A DNA stretch of 36,751 nt from Methylosinus sp. Ce-a6 (GTDB taxonomy: Bacteria > Pseudomonadota > Alphaproteobacteria > Rhizobiales > Beijerinckiaceae). The stretch is from contig NZ_BGJX01000034.1 of assembly GCF_009811655.1 (NCBI RefSeq), positions 1-36,751 of the forward strand. The letters are read 5' to 3'. Made by a program: the position numbers and the translations under genes. The notes below the pieces were generated by a model, which was not told the origin of the DNA, did not search any database, and was given only the letters and a program-made list of their open reading frames with translations. Every line of letters starts with the position of its first letter. The first letter of the stretch is position 1. Below, one piece after another: positions 1 through 8,030 of the stretch.

Positions 1-75
1 AAACCTTCGTCGTTCTGGCGTCGATCCAGATCGCAATCAGGCGGCTCGCGCGATAGTTGTCTTTTGAGTCAGGTT
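1..75 (+). mobile_element. 3' end of an insertion sequence (IS5-like), cut by the window edge
   Basis: Codons from position 3 to the TAG at 54-56 read TFVVLASIQIAIRRLAR, which resembles the C-terminal helix of IS5-family transposases. After the stop, GAGTCAGGTT at 66-75 could be the terminal inverted repeat, and CTAA at 76-79 would fit the YTAR target preference of this family. The stop codon of the neighbouring trpF (TAG, read on the other strand at 78-76) lies in that CTAA, so the element seems to have landed at the very end of trpF. Only 17 codons are visible, so the family assignment is tentative. Confidence 0.35.
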
Positions 76-729
76 CTAAGAATTGCCGGTATGCCGCGCC
101 GCCGAGACAAAAGCCGCGATCTTCGCCTCGTCCTTCACGCCCCGCTCGCGCTCGACGCCGGACGACACATCCACCGCCGGCGCGCCGGTCGACCGCACCG
201 CCTCCGCCACATTGGCGGGGTCGAGCCCGCCGGAGAGCATCCAATTGCCCCCCGAATAGCCGCGCAGCAGCTCCCAGTCAAAAATGGCCCCGGCGCCGCC
301 GGGGACGGTGGCGCCCGGCGCCGGCTTGGCGTCGAACAGCAGAAGATCGGCGACGCCGCGATAGGCCGCCGCGCTTTCGACATCGGCGGCGCTCGCGACC
401 CCTACCGCCTTCACGACCGGCAGGCCGAAGCGCGCCTTCACGGCGGCGACGCGCTCTGGCGTCTCCTTGCCGTGCAACTGCAGAAGGTCCGGCGCGAGAG
501 CGGCGACAATGGCGTCGAGCGTGGAATCGTCGGCGTCGACGACGAGCGCGACCTTGGCGATGCGCCCGGCGGCGGCGGCGGCGCCGAGGTCCCGGGCGGT
601 CTCCAGCGAGATATGGCGGGGGCTCTTCTCGAAGAAGACGAAGCCGGCCATGTCGGCGCCCGCGGCGATCGCCGCCTCGAGCGTGGAGCGCGTGGACAAT
701 CCGCAGATTTTGATGACGACGTCCGACAA
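76..729 (-). CDS. trpF: Phosphoribosylanthranilate isomerase
   Basis: This 217-residue protein is the TrpF isomerase of tryptophan synthesis, a cytosolic TIM-barrel enzyme that converts N-(5'-phosphoribosyl)anthranilate to the carboxyphenylamino-deoxyribulose phosphate. Seen directly: the N-terminal IKICGL motif with the catalytic Cys9, the LLFDAKP strand with the catalytic Asp133, and the phosphate-binding GGLDPANV and DVSSGVE segments near residues 167-192. The length is normal for the family. The start is a TTG at 729, with AGGGA close upstream; no ATG lies in a suitable place. The stop codon sits at the apparent junction with an insertion sequence, so the last residues may differ from the ancestral protein. 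No trpB or trpA is visible because the window ends here. Confidence 0.95.
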   Translation of the reverse strand: MSDVVIKICGLSTRSTLEAAIAAGADMAGFVFFEKSPRHISLETARDLGAAAAAGRIAKVALVVDADDSTLDAIVAALAPDLLQLHGKETPERVAAVKARFGLPVVKAVGVASAADVESAAAYRGVADLLLFDAKPAPGATVPGGAGAIFDWELLRGYSGGNWMLSGGLDPANVAEAVRSTGAPAVDVSSGVERERGVKDEAKIAAFVSAARHTGNS

Positions 730-948
730 TCTTCCCTCTCGCGGCCCGTTGATCGCGCGAGGACCCTATCATGATCCGCTCGGGCCGGAAAAACGCCAAT
801 CCGCGCGGCGACATTCGGGGTGGGAGCCCGGTTTGCGCAGCCGAGCTTTCGTGTTAGACGGAGCCTTCCGACGCTCGCGCGCGCGTCGAAGCCGGGCGGT
901 CGCGGCGCCGCCCTGTCGAAGAGCCGGTCCCGAGAAGGAACAGCTTTC

Positions 949-2100
949 TTGTCCATTCCGCTTCGCTATATCATGTCGATCGGCGGCTATATTCTCCGCC
1001 AGCACCTTTCCGGACGCAAACGCTATCCGCTGGTGCTGATGCTGGAGCCGCTGTTCCGCTGCAATCTCGCCTGCGCCGGCTGCGGCAAGATCGACTATCC
1101 GGATCATATTCTCGACAAACGGCTCTCCGCGGAGGACTGCCTCGCCTCGGTGGACGAATGCGGCGCGCCTGTCGTCGTCATCGCCGGCGGCGAGCCGCTG
1201 CTGCACAAGGAGCTGCCCAGCATCGTCGAAGGGATCATGGCGCGCAAGAAATTCGCCATCGTCTGCACCAATGCGCTGCTGCTCGCCAAGAAGATCGATC
1301 AATATCAGCCGAGCCCTTATTTCACCTGGTCGATCCATCTCGACGGCGACGAGGAGATGCACGATCGCGCGGTGAGCCAGAAGGGCGTCTATAAGCGCGC
1401 CGTCGAGGCGATCGCGCTGGCGAAGTCGAAAGGCTTTCGCGTCACCATCAACAGCACTTTCTTCCAGGACGCCGATCCCGTGCGCGTCGCCGATTTCTTC
1501 GACGAGGCGAAGCGCCTCGGCGTCGACGGCATGACGGTTTCTCCCGGCTACGCCTATGAGCGCGCGCCCAATCAGGCGCATTTCCTCAATCGCGCGCGCA
1601 CCAAGGAGCTGTTTCGCGGCATTCTGCGGCGGGGACGCGGCGGCAAGGCCTGGTCCTTCGTGCAGTCGGGCCTGTTCCTCGATTTTCTCGCCGGCAATCA
1701 GACCTATCATTGCACGCCCTGGGGCAATCCGGCGCGCACCGTCTTCGGCTGGCAGCGTCCCTGCTATCTTCTGGGCGAGGGCTATGCGCCGACTTTCGCG
1801 CAGCTGATGGAAGAGACCGATTGGGATTCCTACGGCGTCGGCAATTACGAGAAATGCGCCGATTGCATGGTCCATTGCGGCTTCGAGGCGACCGCCGTGA
1901 AGGACGCCGTCGCGCGTCCGTGGAAGGCGGCGCTGGTGGCGCTGCGCGGCGTGAAGACGGAAGGCGATTTCGCGCCCGAGATCTCGCTCGAGAAGCAGCG
2001 GCCGGCGCAATATGTCTTCGACAAGAATGTCGCGACGCTGTCAGAGCTCCGAGAGGCCGAGGCTAAGGAGCGGGCCGAGAAGGCGCCCACAGCGGCCTAG
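949..2100 (+). CDS. hpnH: Hopanoid biosynthesis radical SAM protein HpnH (adenosylhopane synthase)
   Basis: HpnH is the radical S-adenosylmethionine enzyme that joins a 5'-deoxyadenosyl group to the hopene skeleton to give adenosylhopane, the first step of side-chain extension. The sequence shows the CxxxCxxC iron-sulfur motif as CNLACAGCGK about 30 residues in, the GGEPLLH stretch typical of radical SAM proteins, and the C-terminal NYEKCADCMVHCG cysteine cluster. I chose a TTG start at 949 because AGAAGGA lies 9 nt upstream and family members begin with an equivalent of SIPLRYIM; an ATG at 973 would be eight residues shorter. The protein is 383 residues. It is convergent with hpnG, and the two genes share their last 60 bp on opposite strands. 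Confidence 0.95.
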   Translation: MSIPLRYIMSIGGYILRQHLSGRKRYPLVLMLEPLFRCNLACAGCGKIDYPDHILDKRLSAEDCLASVDECGAPVVVIAGGEPLLHKELPSIVEGIMARKKFAIVCTNALLLAKKIDQYQPSPYFTWSIHLDGDEEMHDRAVSQKGVYKRAVEAIALAKSKGFRVTINSTFFQDADPVRVADFFDEAKRLGVDGMTVSPGYAYERAPNQAHFLNRARTKELFRGILRRGRGGKAWSFVQSGLFLDFLAGNQTYHCTPWGNPARTVFGWQRPCYLLGEGYAPTFAQLMEETDWDSYGVGNYEKCADCMVHCGFEATAVKDAVARPWKAALVALRGVKTEGDFAPEISLEKQRPAQYVFDKNVATLSELREAEAKERAEKAPTAA

Positions 2101-2778
2101 GGCCGCCGAGGATTTGCGGAAGTCGAGGCCGGCGAGGATCAGATCGCCGATCTGCCGCGGCTCGCGGAAAAGATCGCGGAACACGGCTCCGAAATCGACG
2201 CCGCCGTCCGGAGTGACGGCGGTGGTGGCGAGGGGCGGCAGCGCGCGCGCCGCCGGATCATTGACGACGCGCACGACGGCGAGCGGCAGGCCTCGCCGAT
2301 CGGCGAAATCCGCGGCGATATGCGTCTCCATGTCGACGACGGCGGCGCCGGTCCTCGTCCGCAGCGCGGCCTTGGCCTTGGGATCGAGGACGGGCGCTTC
2401 CACGCCGGCGATGACGCCCGAGACGATCTTGCCGCCGGAGGCGCCGAGCCCCTCGCTCAGTATGGCCGAGAGCTCGGCGCTCGTTTCATAGCGCTTGCCC
2501 TCCGCGACGACGGCCGAGCCGATGACGACATCGCCCGGCCGCAGGCTCGGGTCCAGACCGCCGGCGATGCCGAAGCTGACGACGCCGGCGAGCGCAAAGC
2601 CCTGCGTGCGCTCCAGCGCGGCGCGCAGGCCCTCGGTGTCGGCGCCGCTGCAGATCGGCACCAAGCCCTCGCCCTCCGCGCAGGCGCGCTCGCTGAGCAG
2701 CCCCGTGATGATGAGAAAGCGCGGGGGCTCGACTTCATCGGGGCCGTCCAAGCGGCGTCTAGAGTCCGGTCTGGACAA
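2041..2778 (-). CDS. hpnG: Hopanoid-associated phosphorylase HpnG (adenosylhopane nucleosidase)
   Basis: HpnG releases adenine from adenosylhopane, the product of HpnH, to give ribosylhopane. It belongs to the purine nucleoside phosphorylase/MTA-SAH nucleosidase fold. Seen: a GxxSFGIAGGLDP segment around residue 67, GDVVIGSAVV, VVDMETHIAAD (the conserved Met-Glu substrate loop) and VVRVVND near the C-terminal half. The gene starts inside the last 20 bp of shc with a TTG at 2778; a second TTG at 2751 is also possible, so the exact start is open. The overlap with shc points to translational coupling in one operon. Its 3' end overlaps the hpnH 3' end by 60 bp tail to tail. Confidence 0.88.
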   Translation of the reverse strand: MSRPDSRRRLDGPDEVEPPRFLIITGLLSERACAEGEGLVPICSGADTEGLRAALERTQGFALAGVVSFGIAGGLDPSLRPGDVVIGSAVVAEGKRYETSAELSAILSEGLGASGGKIVSGVIAGVEAPVLDPKAKAALRTRTGAAVVDMETHIAADFADRRGLPLAVVRVVNDPAARALPPLATTAVTPDGGVDFGAVFRDLFREPRQIGDLILAGLDFRKSSAALGRCGRLLGPLLSLGLSEL

Positions 2779-4735
2779 TTTTGCTATTGCCCCTTTCGAG
2801 GTTACGGTAGCGCGCGAGCGCCCAGAGCGGGAAGAATTTCGCGTAGCCGTGATAGCGCAGATAGAAGACGCGCGGGAAGCCCGTCGCCGTGAAGCGCTCC
2901 TCCTTCCACAGCCCGTCCTCGCCCTGATGGGCCTGAAGATAGGCTATGCCGCGCGACACGGCCGGATGATCGACCTCGCCCGCCGCAATCAGCGCGAGCA
3001 CGCCCCAGGCCGTTTGCGAGGCCGTGCTCGGAGCCTTCTCATAGCCCCGATAGTCGAGCCTATAGCTGTCGCCGTGCTCGCCCCAGCCGCCGTCCTCGTT
3101 CTGGATCGCGACGAGCCAGTCGACGGCGCGGCGCATGGCGCGATGCTCTCCCTTCAACCCCGCCGCATTGAGCGCGCAGAGCGTCGACCAGGTCCCGTAG
3201 ATATAGTTCATGCCCCAGCGGCCGAACCAGCTGCCGTCCGGCTCCTGCTCGGCGAGCAGATAATCGACGCCTGCTTTCAGGCAGGGGCTGGTCTCGATCG
3301 TGTCGCCGAGCTGCGCCAGCATGGAGACGCAGCGCGCCGAGACATCCGACGTCGGCGGATCGAGCAGCGCGCCATGATCGGCGAAGGGGATGTGGTTGAG
3401 ATAGTAATATTCATTATCGGCGTCGAAGGCGCCCCAGCCGCCGTTCTTGCTCTGCAGCCCTTCGACCCACTCGCGCGCGCGGGCGATGCGCTCGTCGTAG
3501 GGCCGGTCCGAGCGGCCGTTATGGGAGCGGTCCATCGCCGTCACCACGACGGCGGTGTCGTCCACATCCGGATAATAGGCGTTGGCGTATTGAAAGGCCC
3601 AGCCGCCGGGACGCACATTCGGCCGCTGCGCGGCCCAGTCGCCCTTCACATCCAGCACCTGGAGCGGCGCGAGCCAGTCGAGCCCGGCGCGGGCGCGCGC
3701 CTCCTCCTCCTCGCCGCCGACCTCGAGCAGCGTATGGCAGGCGAGCGCCGTGTCCCAGACGGGCGAGACGCAGGGCTGGCAATAGGCCTCGTCCTCCTTG
3801 ACGACGAGCAGGCGCTCGATCGACTCGCGCGCGAGCCGCACGCGCTCGTCGTCGGCGGGGACGCCGAGCACGTCGTACATCAGCAGGGTGTTGACCATGG
3901 CGGGGAAAATGGCGCCGAGACCGTCGACGCCGTTCAGCCGCTCGGTGACGAAGGCTTCCGCCGCCGCAATGGCGCGCCGGCGCGGGCCTTTGGGAAAATA
4001 AGGCTCGGCGGCGCGCAGAAGCTTGTCGATCGCGCCGAAGAGGGCGATCAGCGCCTTATGCTGATGCGCGCCCTTGGGCCATTCCTTCACCTCCTCGGGC
4101 GGCGTCGTGAACAATTCGCCGATATGCACGCCGAGCCGATTGACGGCCTGCGGCTTCAGCGTCTGCAGCACCAGCAGCGGCACGAGGACGGTGCGGCCCC
4201 AATAGGAGATCTTGTCGATATGGAAGGGGAACCATTTCGGCAGCAGCATGATCTCCACCGGCATGGCCGGCACGCCGCGCCAGGGAATCTCGCGATAGAG
4301 CGCGAGCAGCGCGCGGGTGAAGACATTGCTGCGCGCCGCGCCGCCATTGGCGAGGATCGCCTCGCGCGCGCGCTTCATATGCGGCGCGTCGATGTCGTCG
4401 CCGATCATCTTCAGCGCAAAGTAAGCCTTCACGCTGGCGCTCATATCGAAGCCGCCCTCGTGGAACAGCGGCCAGCCGCCATGCGCGCCCTGGATGCGGC
4501 GCAGATAAGCGGCGATCTTGCCCTCGAGCGCATGGTCGATCGGCTCGCCGCGGAAATGCCGCATCAGCACATATTCGGCCGGGATCGTCGCATCGGCCTC
4601 GAGCTCGAAGCACCAATGGCCGTCGCTCCCGGCGAGCGACTGCAGCGCGCTGGAAGCGCGCGCTATGCTCTCGTCGAGCGCGTCTTGGCGCGCGTCTTGG
4701 CGCGGCGGCTCGATCGCAAGGGCGGAGACGGTCAT
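2759..4735 (-). CDS. shc: Squalene-hopene cyclase
   Basis: This 658-residue membrane-associated cyclase turns squalene into hopene and hopanol, the committed step of hopanoid synthesis. The catalytic acid motif is visible as D390-V-D-D393 in YPDVDDTAV. Repeated QW-type motifs occur through the chain, for example QSKNGGWGAFD, AEQEPDGSWFGRWG, QNEDGGWGEH and QGEDGLWKEERF. The length is normal. The ATG at 4735 follows AAGGAG with a 9-nt spacer. It lies between a small helix-turn-helix gene upstream (84 bp gap) and hpnG downstream (20-bp overlap), so the three probably form one transcript. A long reading frame on the opposite strand is a GC-driven shadow. Confidence 0.97.
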   Translation of the reverse strand: MTVSALAIEPPRQDARQDALDESIARASSALQSLAGSDGHWCFELEADATIPAEYVLMRHFRGEPIDHALEGKIAAYLRRIQGAHGGWPLFHEGGFDMSASVKAYFALKMIGDDIDAPHMKRAREAILANGGAARSNVFTRALLALYREIPWRGVPAMPVEIMLLPKWFPFHIDKISYWGRTVLVPLLVLQTLKPQAVNRLGVHIGELFTTPPEEVKEWPKGAHQHKALIALFGAIDKLLRAAEPYFPKGPRRRAIAAAEAFVTERLNGVDGLGAIFPAMVNTLLMYDVLGVPADDERVRLARESIERLLVVKEDEAYCQPCVSPVWDTALACHTLLEVGGEEEEARARAGLDWLAPLQVLDVKGDWAAQRPNVRPGGWAFQYANAYYPDVDDTAVVVTAMDRSHNGRSDRPYDERIARAREWVEGLQSKNGGWGAFDADNEYYYLNHIPFADHGALLDPPTSDVSARCVSMLAQLGDTIETSPCLKAGVDYLLAEQEPDGSWFGRWGMNYIYGTWSTLCALNAAGLKGEHRAMRRAVDWLVAIQNEDGGWGEHGDSYRLDYRGYEKAPSTASQTAWGVLALIAAGEVDHPAVSRGIAYLQAHQGEDGLWKEERFTATGFPRVFYLRYHGYAKFFPLWALARYRNLERGNSKIVQTGL

Positions 4736-4819
4736 CGGTTCGTGCTCCTTGGCGTCGGCTGTCGATCGGTCATTACAATCCCTTCGTCTCTCTCGATTGC
4801 AAAGAATGAGCGCCCAGCG

Positions 4820-5128
4820 TCACAAATGCGCGACGCGCAGCGCGGGCGCCTCGGCTCCGCTCGGCGGCTTGACGACGATCTCGACATCCTGCCCCAGCGC
4901 CACCAGAAAACGCATCAGCCGCTCGACCGAGAATTGCCGGAAATCCCCGCGCAGCATTTTGGAGACATCCGGCTGCTTGACGCCGAGCAGGCCGGCGGCC
5001 TCGACCTGCTTCAGGCCGCGTTCCTTCAACAGCCGGCCGATCTTGCCGACGAGCTGCGCCTTGAGCGCGTTTTCCACGCGCGCGAGAGCGGCCGTTTCGT
5101 CCGTCGCTGGGGCCTCGGGCGCTCGCAT
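4820..5128 (-). CDS. XRE-type helix-turn-helix protein (antitoxin-like)
   Basis: This 102-residue protein carries one helix-turn-helix domain of the XRE/HigA-like type (residues about 25-90), with the pattern LKQVEAAGLLGVKQPDVSKM followed by FSVERLMRFLVALGQDVEIV. That C-terminal pattern is typical of small antitoxin-like regulators that end in a short beta strand. No toxin gene of the RelE/HigB type is found next to it, so it is an orphan here. It starts at an ATG preceded by GAGGAAG. It lies 84 bp upstream of shc on the same strand, so it could regulate or simply be co-transcribed with the hopanoid genes; the link is inference from position only. Confidence 0.75.
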   Translation of the reverse strand: MRAPEAPATDETAALARVENALKAQLVGKIGRLLKERGLKQVEAAGLLGVKQPDVSKMLRGDFRQFSVERLMRFLVALGQDVEIVVKPPSGAEAPALRVAHL

Positions 5129-5165
5129 CGTCCGCTTCCTCGAAAAATTCCCTGAAGTCGGGGAC

Positions 5166-5200
5166 GCCCCCTCCCCGGCCCCGAGGGCTGGGGAGGGGGC
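5166..5200. repeat. GC-rich inverted repeat between divergent genes
   Basis: GCCCCCTCCCC at 5166-5176 pairs perfectly with GGGGAGGGGGC at 5190-5200, leaving a 13-nt loop. It lies in the 218-bp gap between the divergent helix-turn-helix and Rieske genes. Similar CCCTCCCC palindromes are scattered through many rhizobial-type genomes, so this is probably an interspersed repeat rather than a gene-specific operator. Confidence 0.6.
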
Positions 5201-5346
5201 TCGGCCCGTTTGCCCCGAGTGGCTAAGTATGGTGATTTTCCTATATCGTCAAGCGTCGGAGCCGGCTGGCTCATCGCTTGCTACCCGCCGTCACGTCCGC
5301 TCCGGGTCGCACGGGGCGCGGGAGTTTGTTGGAAAGGGGTCAGCCC

Positions 5347-5718
5347 ATGGACGATCTTTTTGTGATTTGTCGAACAGGCCACATAGAGGACGGCCAAGCG
5401 ACCGGCTTCGTCCTCATGCGCGCCTACGACAGCGGCGACACCAAGCCCTGGCCGATCCTCATCACCCGCAAGGGCAACAACTTCTACGGTTTCGAGAATT
5501 CCTGCCCGCATGAGCAGATGCGTCTCGACACCAGCCCCGGCCAGTTCCTCGACGAGGACGGCAATTTCATCACCTGCGGGCGCCACCATGCGCAATTCGA
5601 CCTCGACACCGGCCATTGCTTCATCGGCCCGTGCCAGGGCGCGAAGCTGACGCCGCTCTCGCTGGTCGTCGACGACGGCGACCTCTGCATCACCGGCGTG
5701 ATGCTGGCGGACGAGTGA
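5347..5718 (+). CDS. Rieske [2Fe-2S] ferredoxin-like protein
   Basis: A 123-residue protein made of a single Rieske domain. The two cluster-binding boxes are visible: SCPHEQM (Cys-x-His) near residue 55 and TCGRHHAQFD (Cys-x-x-His) near residue 78, with GHCFIGPC after them. There is no signal peptide, twin-arginine motif or membrane anchor, so it should be a soluble cytosolic electron carrier, like those that serve oxygenases. The start is the ATG at 5347 with GGAAAGGGG upstream. It is followed after 76 bp by an unknown gene on the same strand, which may be its partner. The redox partner and substrate pathway are not shown by the sequence. Confidence 0.85.
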   Translation: MDDLFVICRTGHIEDGQATGFVLMRAYDSGDTKPWPILITRKGNNFYGFENSCPHEQMRLDTSPGQFLDEDGNFITCGRHHAQFDLDTGHCFIGPCQGAKLTPLSLVVDDGDLCITGVMLADE

Positions 5719-5794
5719 AGACGGGCGCCGCGCCCGAGAGAGGGGCTCGGGAAGCGAGCGCCCACGTGAAGACTGGGGACAGGAAGGACAATCC

Positions 5795-6547
5795 ATGACG
5801 GACATGGCGGAACTGCAAAAGCGTAAACAGCCTCTCAATCTGGCGATCGTCTATGTCGATCCCGACGCTTTCATCGCCAATTACATGGGCTGGCTGGAGA
5901 TCACGACCTTCATCACCGCCCTTCGCGCCGGCGACGCGACGGTTCCCGCCGACGGAGTCACGCCCAAGCTCACGGATCAGCAGTTGAAGGGCGCGGCGGC
6001 CGTCAATTACGGCGGCGACGCGCTCTTCGCCTTCTTCATGACCGCCGCGCTCAAGGGCGACAAGGCGGCGGCCGACAAGGTCGAAGCCGCCCTCACCGAG
6101 AGCATGGGCAAGGATTTCCCCGGCGCCACCTCTTTGTGGAGCTTCCGCACGCCGATGGACCCGCCGATCAGCCTCGAGGATCATGTCGGCGCCGCCGGCA
6201 AGAAGCTCCTGCTCGGCGATATTCCGCCGCCGCCGCTGCGCGCAAAGGAGAATTGGAACACCGGCATACGCTTCTTCGAGCAGGCCCGGAAATCCAATTT
6301 CGTCCATGAGATCATGTATCCGCTCGCGGTGTGGAGCCGCGCGCGCTGGGAGGAGACGCTGGAAAAGGGCATCTCCTTCCTCACCCATATCGAGGACAAT
6401 GTCCCCGTGCTGCGCGAAGTGCTCGAGGAAAAGCGCAATGATCAGGCATTCGTCGCCAATCTGCTGCTGAAATTGGCGCCCGCCATCGATCAGGAGCTCA
6501 CCGAGGATATGGAGGGCTTCCTGCGCTCGCTCGCGCGGCGCAATTGA
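5795..6547 (+). CDS. Conserved-looking hypothetical protein paired with the Rieske gene
   Basis: A 250-residue soluble protein that I do not recognise. It starts at an ATG preceded by AGGAAGGAC. It has no signal peptide and no clear membrane segment. Visible features are an N-terminal stretch rich in hydrophobic residues (LNLAIVYVDPDAFIANYMGW), a proline cluster (DIPPPPLRAKENW) near residue 147, and a helical C-terminal half with alternating acidic and hydrophobic residues. Codon use and GC content match the surrounding core genes, so it looks like a real chromosomal gene. Its place 76 bp after the Rieske gene suggests co-transcription and possibly a joint redox role, but nothing in the sequence names the function. 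Confidence 0.7.
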   Translation: MTDMAELQKRKQPLNLAIVYVDPDAFIANYMGWLEITTFITALRAGDATVPADGVTPKLTDQQLKGAAAVNYGGDALFAFFMTAALKGDKAAADKVEAALTESMGKDFPGATSLWSFRTPMDPPISLEDHVGAAGKKLLLGDIPPPPLRAKENWNTGIRFFEQARKSNFVHEIMYPLAVWSRARWEETLEKGISFLTHIEDNVPVLREVLEEKRNDQAFVANLLLKLAPAIDQELTEDMEGFLRSLARRN

Positions 6548-6621
6548 ACGGCGTCGAGCGCGGCGTATGGCGATGCGTCATACGGTTTTCCGGCTGATCG
6601 CTTCGGCCCGGAAATACAACT

Positions 6622-6727
6622 CCCTCATCCTGAGGCGCTTTTTGCGGAACGCAAAAAGCCTCGAAGGATGCCCCAGGGCGCTTCGACCCTTCGAGACGCC
6701 CGCTTCGCGGGCTCCTCAGGGTGAGGG
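6622..6727. repeat. Palindromic intergenic repeat of alphaproteobacterial (REP/BIME-like) type
   Basis: The outer arms CCCTCATCCTGAGG (6622-6635) and CCTCAGGGTGAGGG (6714-6727) are inverted copies with one mismatch. Between them are nested hairpins: CTTTTTGCG/CGCAAAAAG around a GAA loop (6639-6659), CTCGAAGG/CCTTCGAG, and GCCCGC/GCGGGC around TTC. This CTCATCCTGAGG family with internal CTCGAAGG is found in many copies in Rhizobiales-related genomes. It fills most of the gap between two convergent genes, where it could also act as a transcription barrier. Confidence 0.75.
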
Positions 6728-6802
6728 GCTGTTGCTTCGTCCGCGCTGATCAACCGGCGTATCATACGCCGCGGCCGGAGCGCTTCCGGCCGTTCGGCGC
6801 AC

Positions 6803-6850
6803 AAAAAAAGCCGAGAGCCTTTCCCATGTGGAAAGGCTTTCGGCTTTTTT
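6803..6850. terminator. Intrinsic terminator of rpsD, bidirectional form
   Basis: A run of seven A (6803-6809) is followed by a long stem, GCCGAGAGCCTTTCC against GGAAAGGCTTTCGGC, with a CATGT loop and then six T (6845-6850). Read from the minus strand the structure ends rpsD, whose stop is at 6898; read from the plus strand it could also stop readthrough from the gene ending at 6547. Confidence 0.9.
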
Positions 6851-6897
6851 GTCGGCCGCGGGGAAGCCGGCCCGAAATCCGGGCCGGCGCATTTCGA

Positions 6898-7515
6898 TCA
6901 GCGCGAGTAGAACTCGATGACGAGATTCGGCTCCATCTGCACCGGATAGGGCACTTCGGAGGGCAGCGGCACGCGCGTGAGCTTGGCCGTCATCTTCTGA
7001 TGGTCGACGTCGTAATATTCCGGCACGTCGCGCTCGGCGAGACCAACCGCCTCGAGCACGATGACGAGCTGCTTGGAGCTCTCCTTCACCTCGACGACAT
7101 CGCCCGGCTTCACCAGATAGGAGGCGATATTGACGCGCCGGCCGTTCACCTTGATGTGGCCGTGATTGATGAACTGGCGCGAGGCGAAGACGGTCGGCAC
7201 GAATTTGGCGCGATAGACGACCGCGTCGAGGCGGCGCTCCAACAGGCCGATCAGATTGTCGCCAGAGTCGCCCTTCAGCCGAATGGCCTCCGCGTAATAT
7301 TTGCGGAACTGCTTCTCGGAGATATTGCCGTAATAGCCCTTGAGCTTCTGCTTGGCCTTGAGCTGCGTGCCGAAGTCGGAGAGCTTGCCCTTGCGGCGCT
7401 GACCGTGCTGGCCGGGGCCGTATTCGCGACGGTTCACCGGGCTCTTCGGGCGGCCCCAGATGTTCTGTCCGATGCGGCGGTCGATTTTATATTTTGCTTC
7501 GGCGCGTTTCGTCAC
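6898..7515 (-). CDS. rpsD: 30S ribosomal protein S4
   Basis: S4 is a primary 16S rRNA binding protein of the small ribosomal subunit and helps set decoding accuracy. The 205-residue length and sequence fit the family: N-terminal KYKIDRRIGQNIWGRPKSP, the RREYGPGQHGQ segment, and the S4 RNA-binding domain RRLDAVVYRAKFV followed by HGHIKVNGRRVNIAS and GDVVEVKE. As in other alphaproteobacteria, it stands alone rather than in the alpha ribosomal operon. The N-terminal zinc cysteines of some S4 proteins are absent, which is normal for this lineage. A strong hairpin terminator follows at 6803-6850. Confidence 0.98.
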   Translation of the reverse strand: MTKRAEAKYKIDRRIGQNIWGRPKSPVNRREYGPGQHGQRRKGKLSDFGTQLKAKQKLKGYYGNISEKQFRKYYAEAIRLKGDSGDNLIGLLERRLDAVVYRAKFVPTVFASRQFINHGHIKVNGRRVNIASYLVKPGDVVEVKESSKQLVIVLEAVGLAERDVPEYYDVDHQKMTAKLTRVPLPSEVPYPVQMEPNLVIEFYSR

Positions 7516-7883
7516 TTGCCGGCGTCCTCTTTTTCTCGCAGCCTCGCGGCGCGCGAAAAACGAGACGCCGCGCCCGGCCTCGGCAGAGGCGAGCGTCGCC
7601 GAACCACGTTCCCGCGCGGCGAGGACTTGCCTCTCGCGTCATAAGAACGCGCCCTCCTCTGCCGGAATGCCGGCCGACAGGTCGTTCAAGGAACGGCCGC
7701 GGGTGCGCGCCGGCGAAGGTTTCCCCGCGCCGGACCGGGGGTGATTATCCGCGCGAGGGGCGGAAGTCAAGAAAATGCGCTAGAGCGCTTTCCGATCGAA
7801 CGGAATCGTTCGAGCGATCGGAATTCGTTCCAAGCAAGAAAAGCTAGACTGGATCATTTGCCGATCGCGCGGCGAGGCCCCTG
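7516..7883. repeat. Gene-free stretch with a nested inverted repeat at 7790-7823
   Basis: The space between the divergent rpsD and rpmB genes holds no convincing gene. At 7790-7798 TTCCGATCG is matched by CGATCGGAA at 7815-7823, and inside it GAACG (7798-7802) pairs with CGTTC (7807-7811). The block AGCGCTTTCCGATCGAACGG is a known style of interspersed repeat in methylotrophic and rhizobial alphaproteobacteria. The rest of the stretch must contain the rpsD promoter, which I cannot place with confidence. Confidence 0.5.
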
Positions 7884-7913
7884 TTGACCATACGGCGCCG
7901 GAGCCTCTATAAG
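7884..7913 (+). promoter_or_regulatory. Probable sigma-70 promoter of rpmB
   Basis: TTGACC at 7884-7889 and TATAAG at 7908-7913 are separated by 18 bp, a good match to the housekeeping consensus. They lie about 120 bp upstream of the rpmB ATG, giving a leader of roughly 110 nt. Confidence 0.65.
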
Positions 7914-8030
7914 ACCGGCCAACCAAGGGCTCGCCTCCCGGGGCGTGGAGCCTTTGTGCGATTTTCATATCATACGGCCATCGAATGGCGCGGGCATTCC
8001 GCGCTCCGCGCCGATCGAAAGGAAAAGACA

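Noticed and set aside
2495..5155. Very long plus-strand open frame of 886 codons
   Set aside because: It is antisense to shc and the neighbouring gene and has the Arg/Ala/His-rich composition of a GC-driven shadow frame; shc has clear family motifs.
6567..6749. Small frame of 60 codons after the Rieske partner gene
   Set aside because: It lies within the palindromic intergenic repeat.
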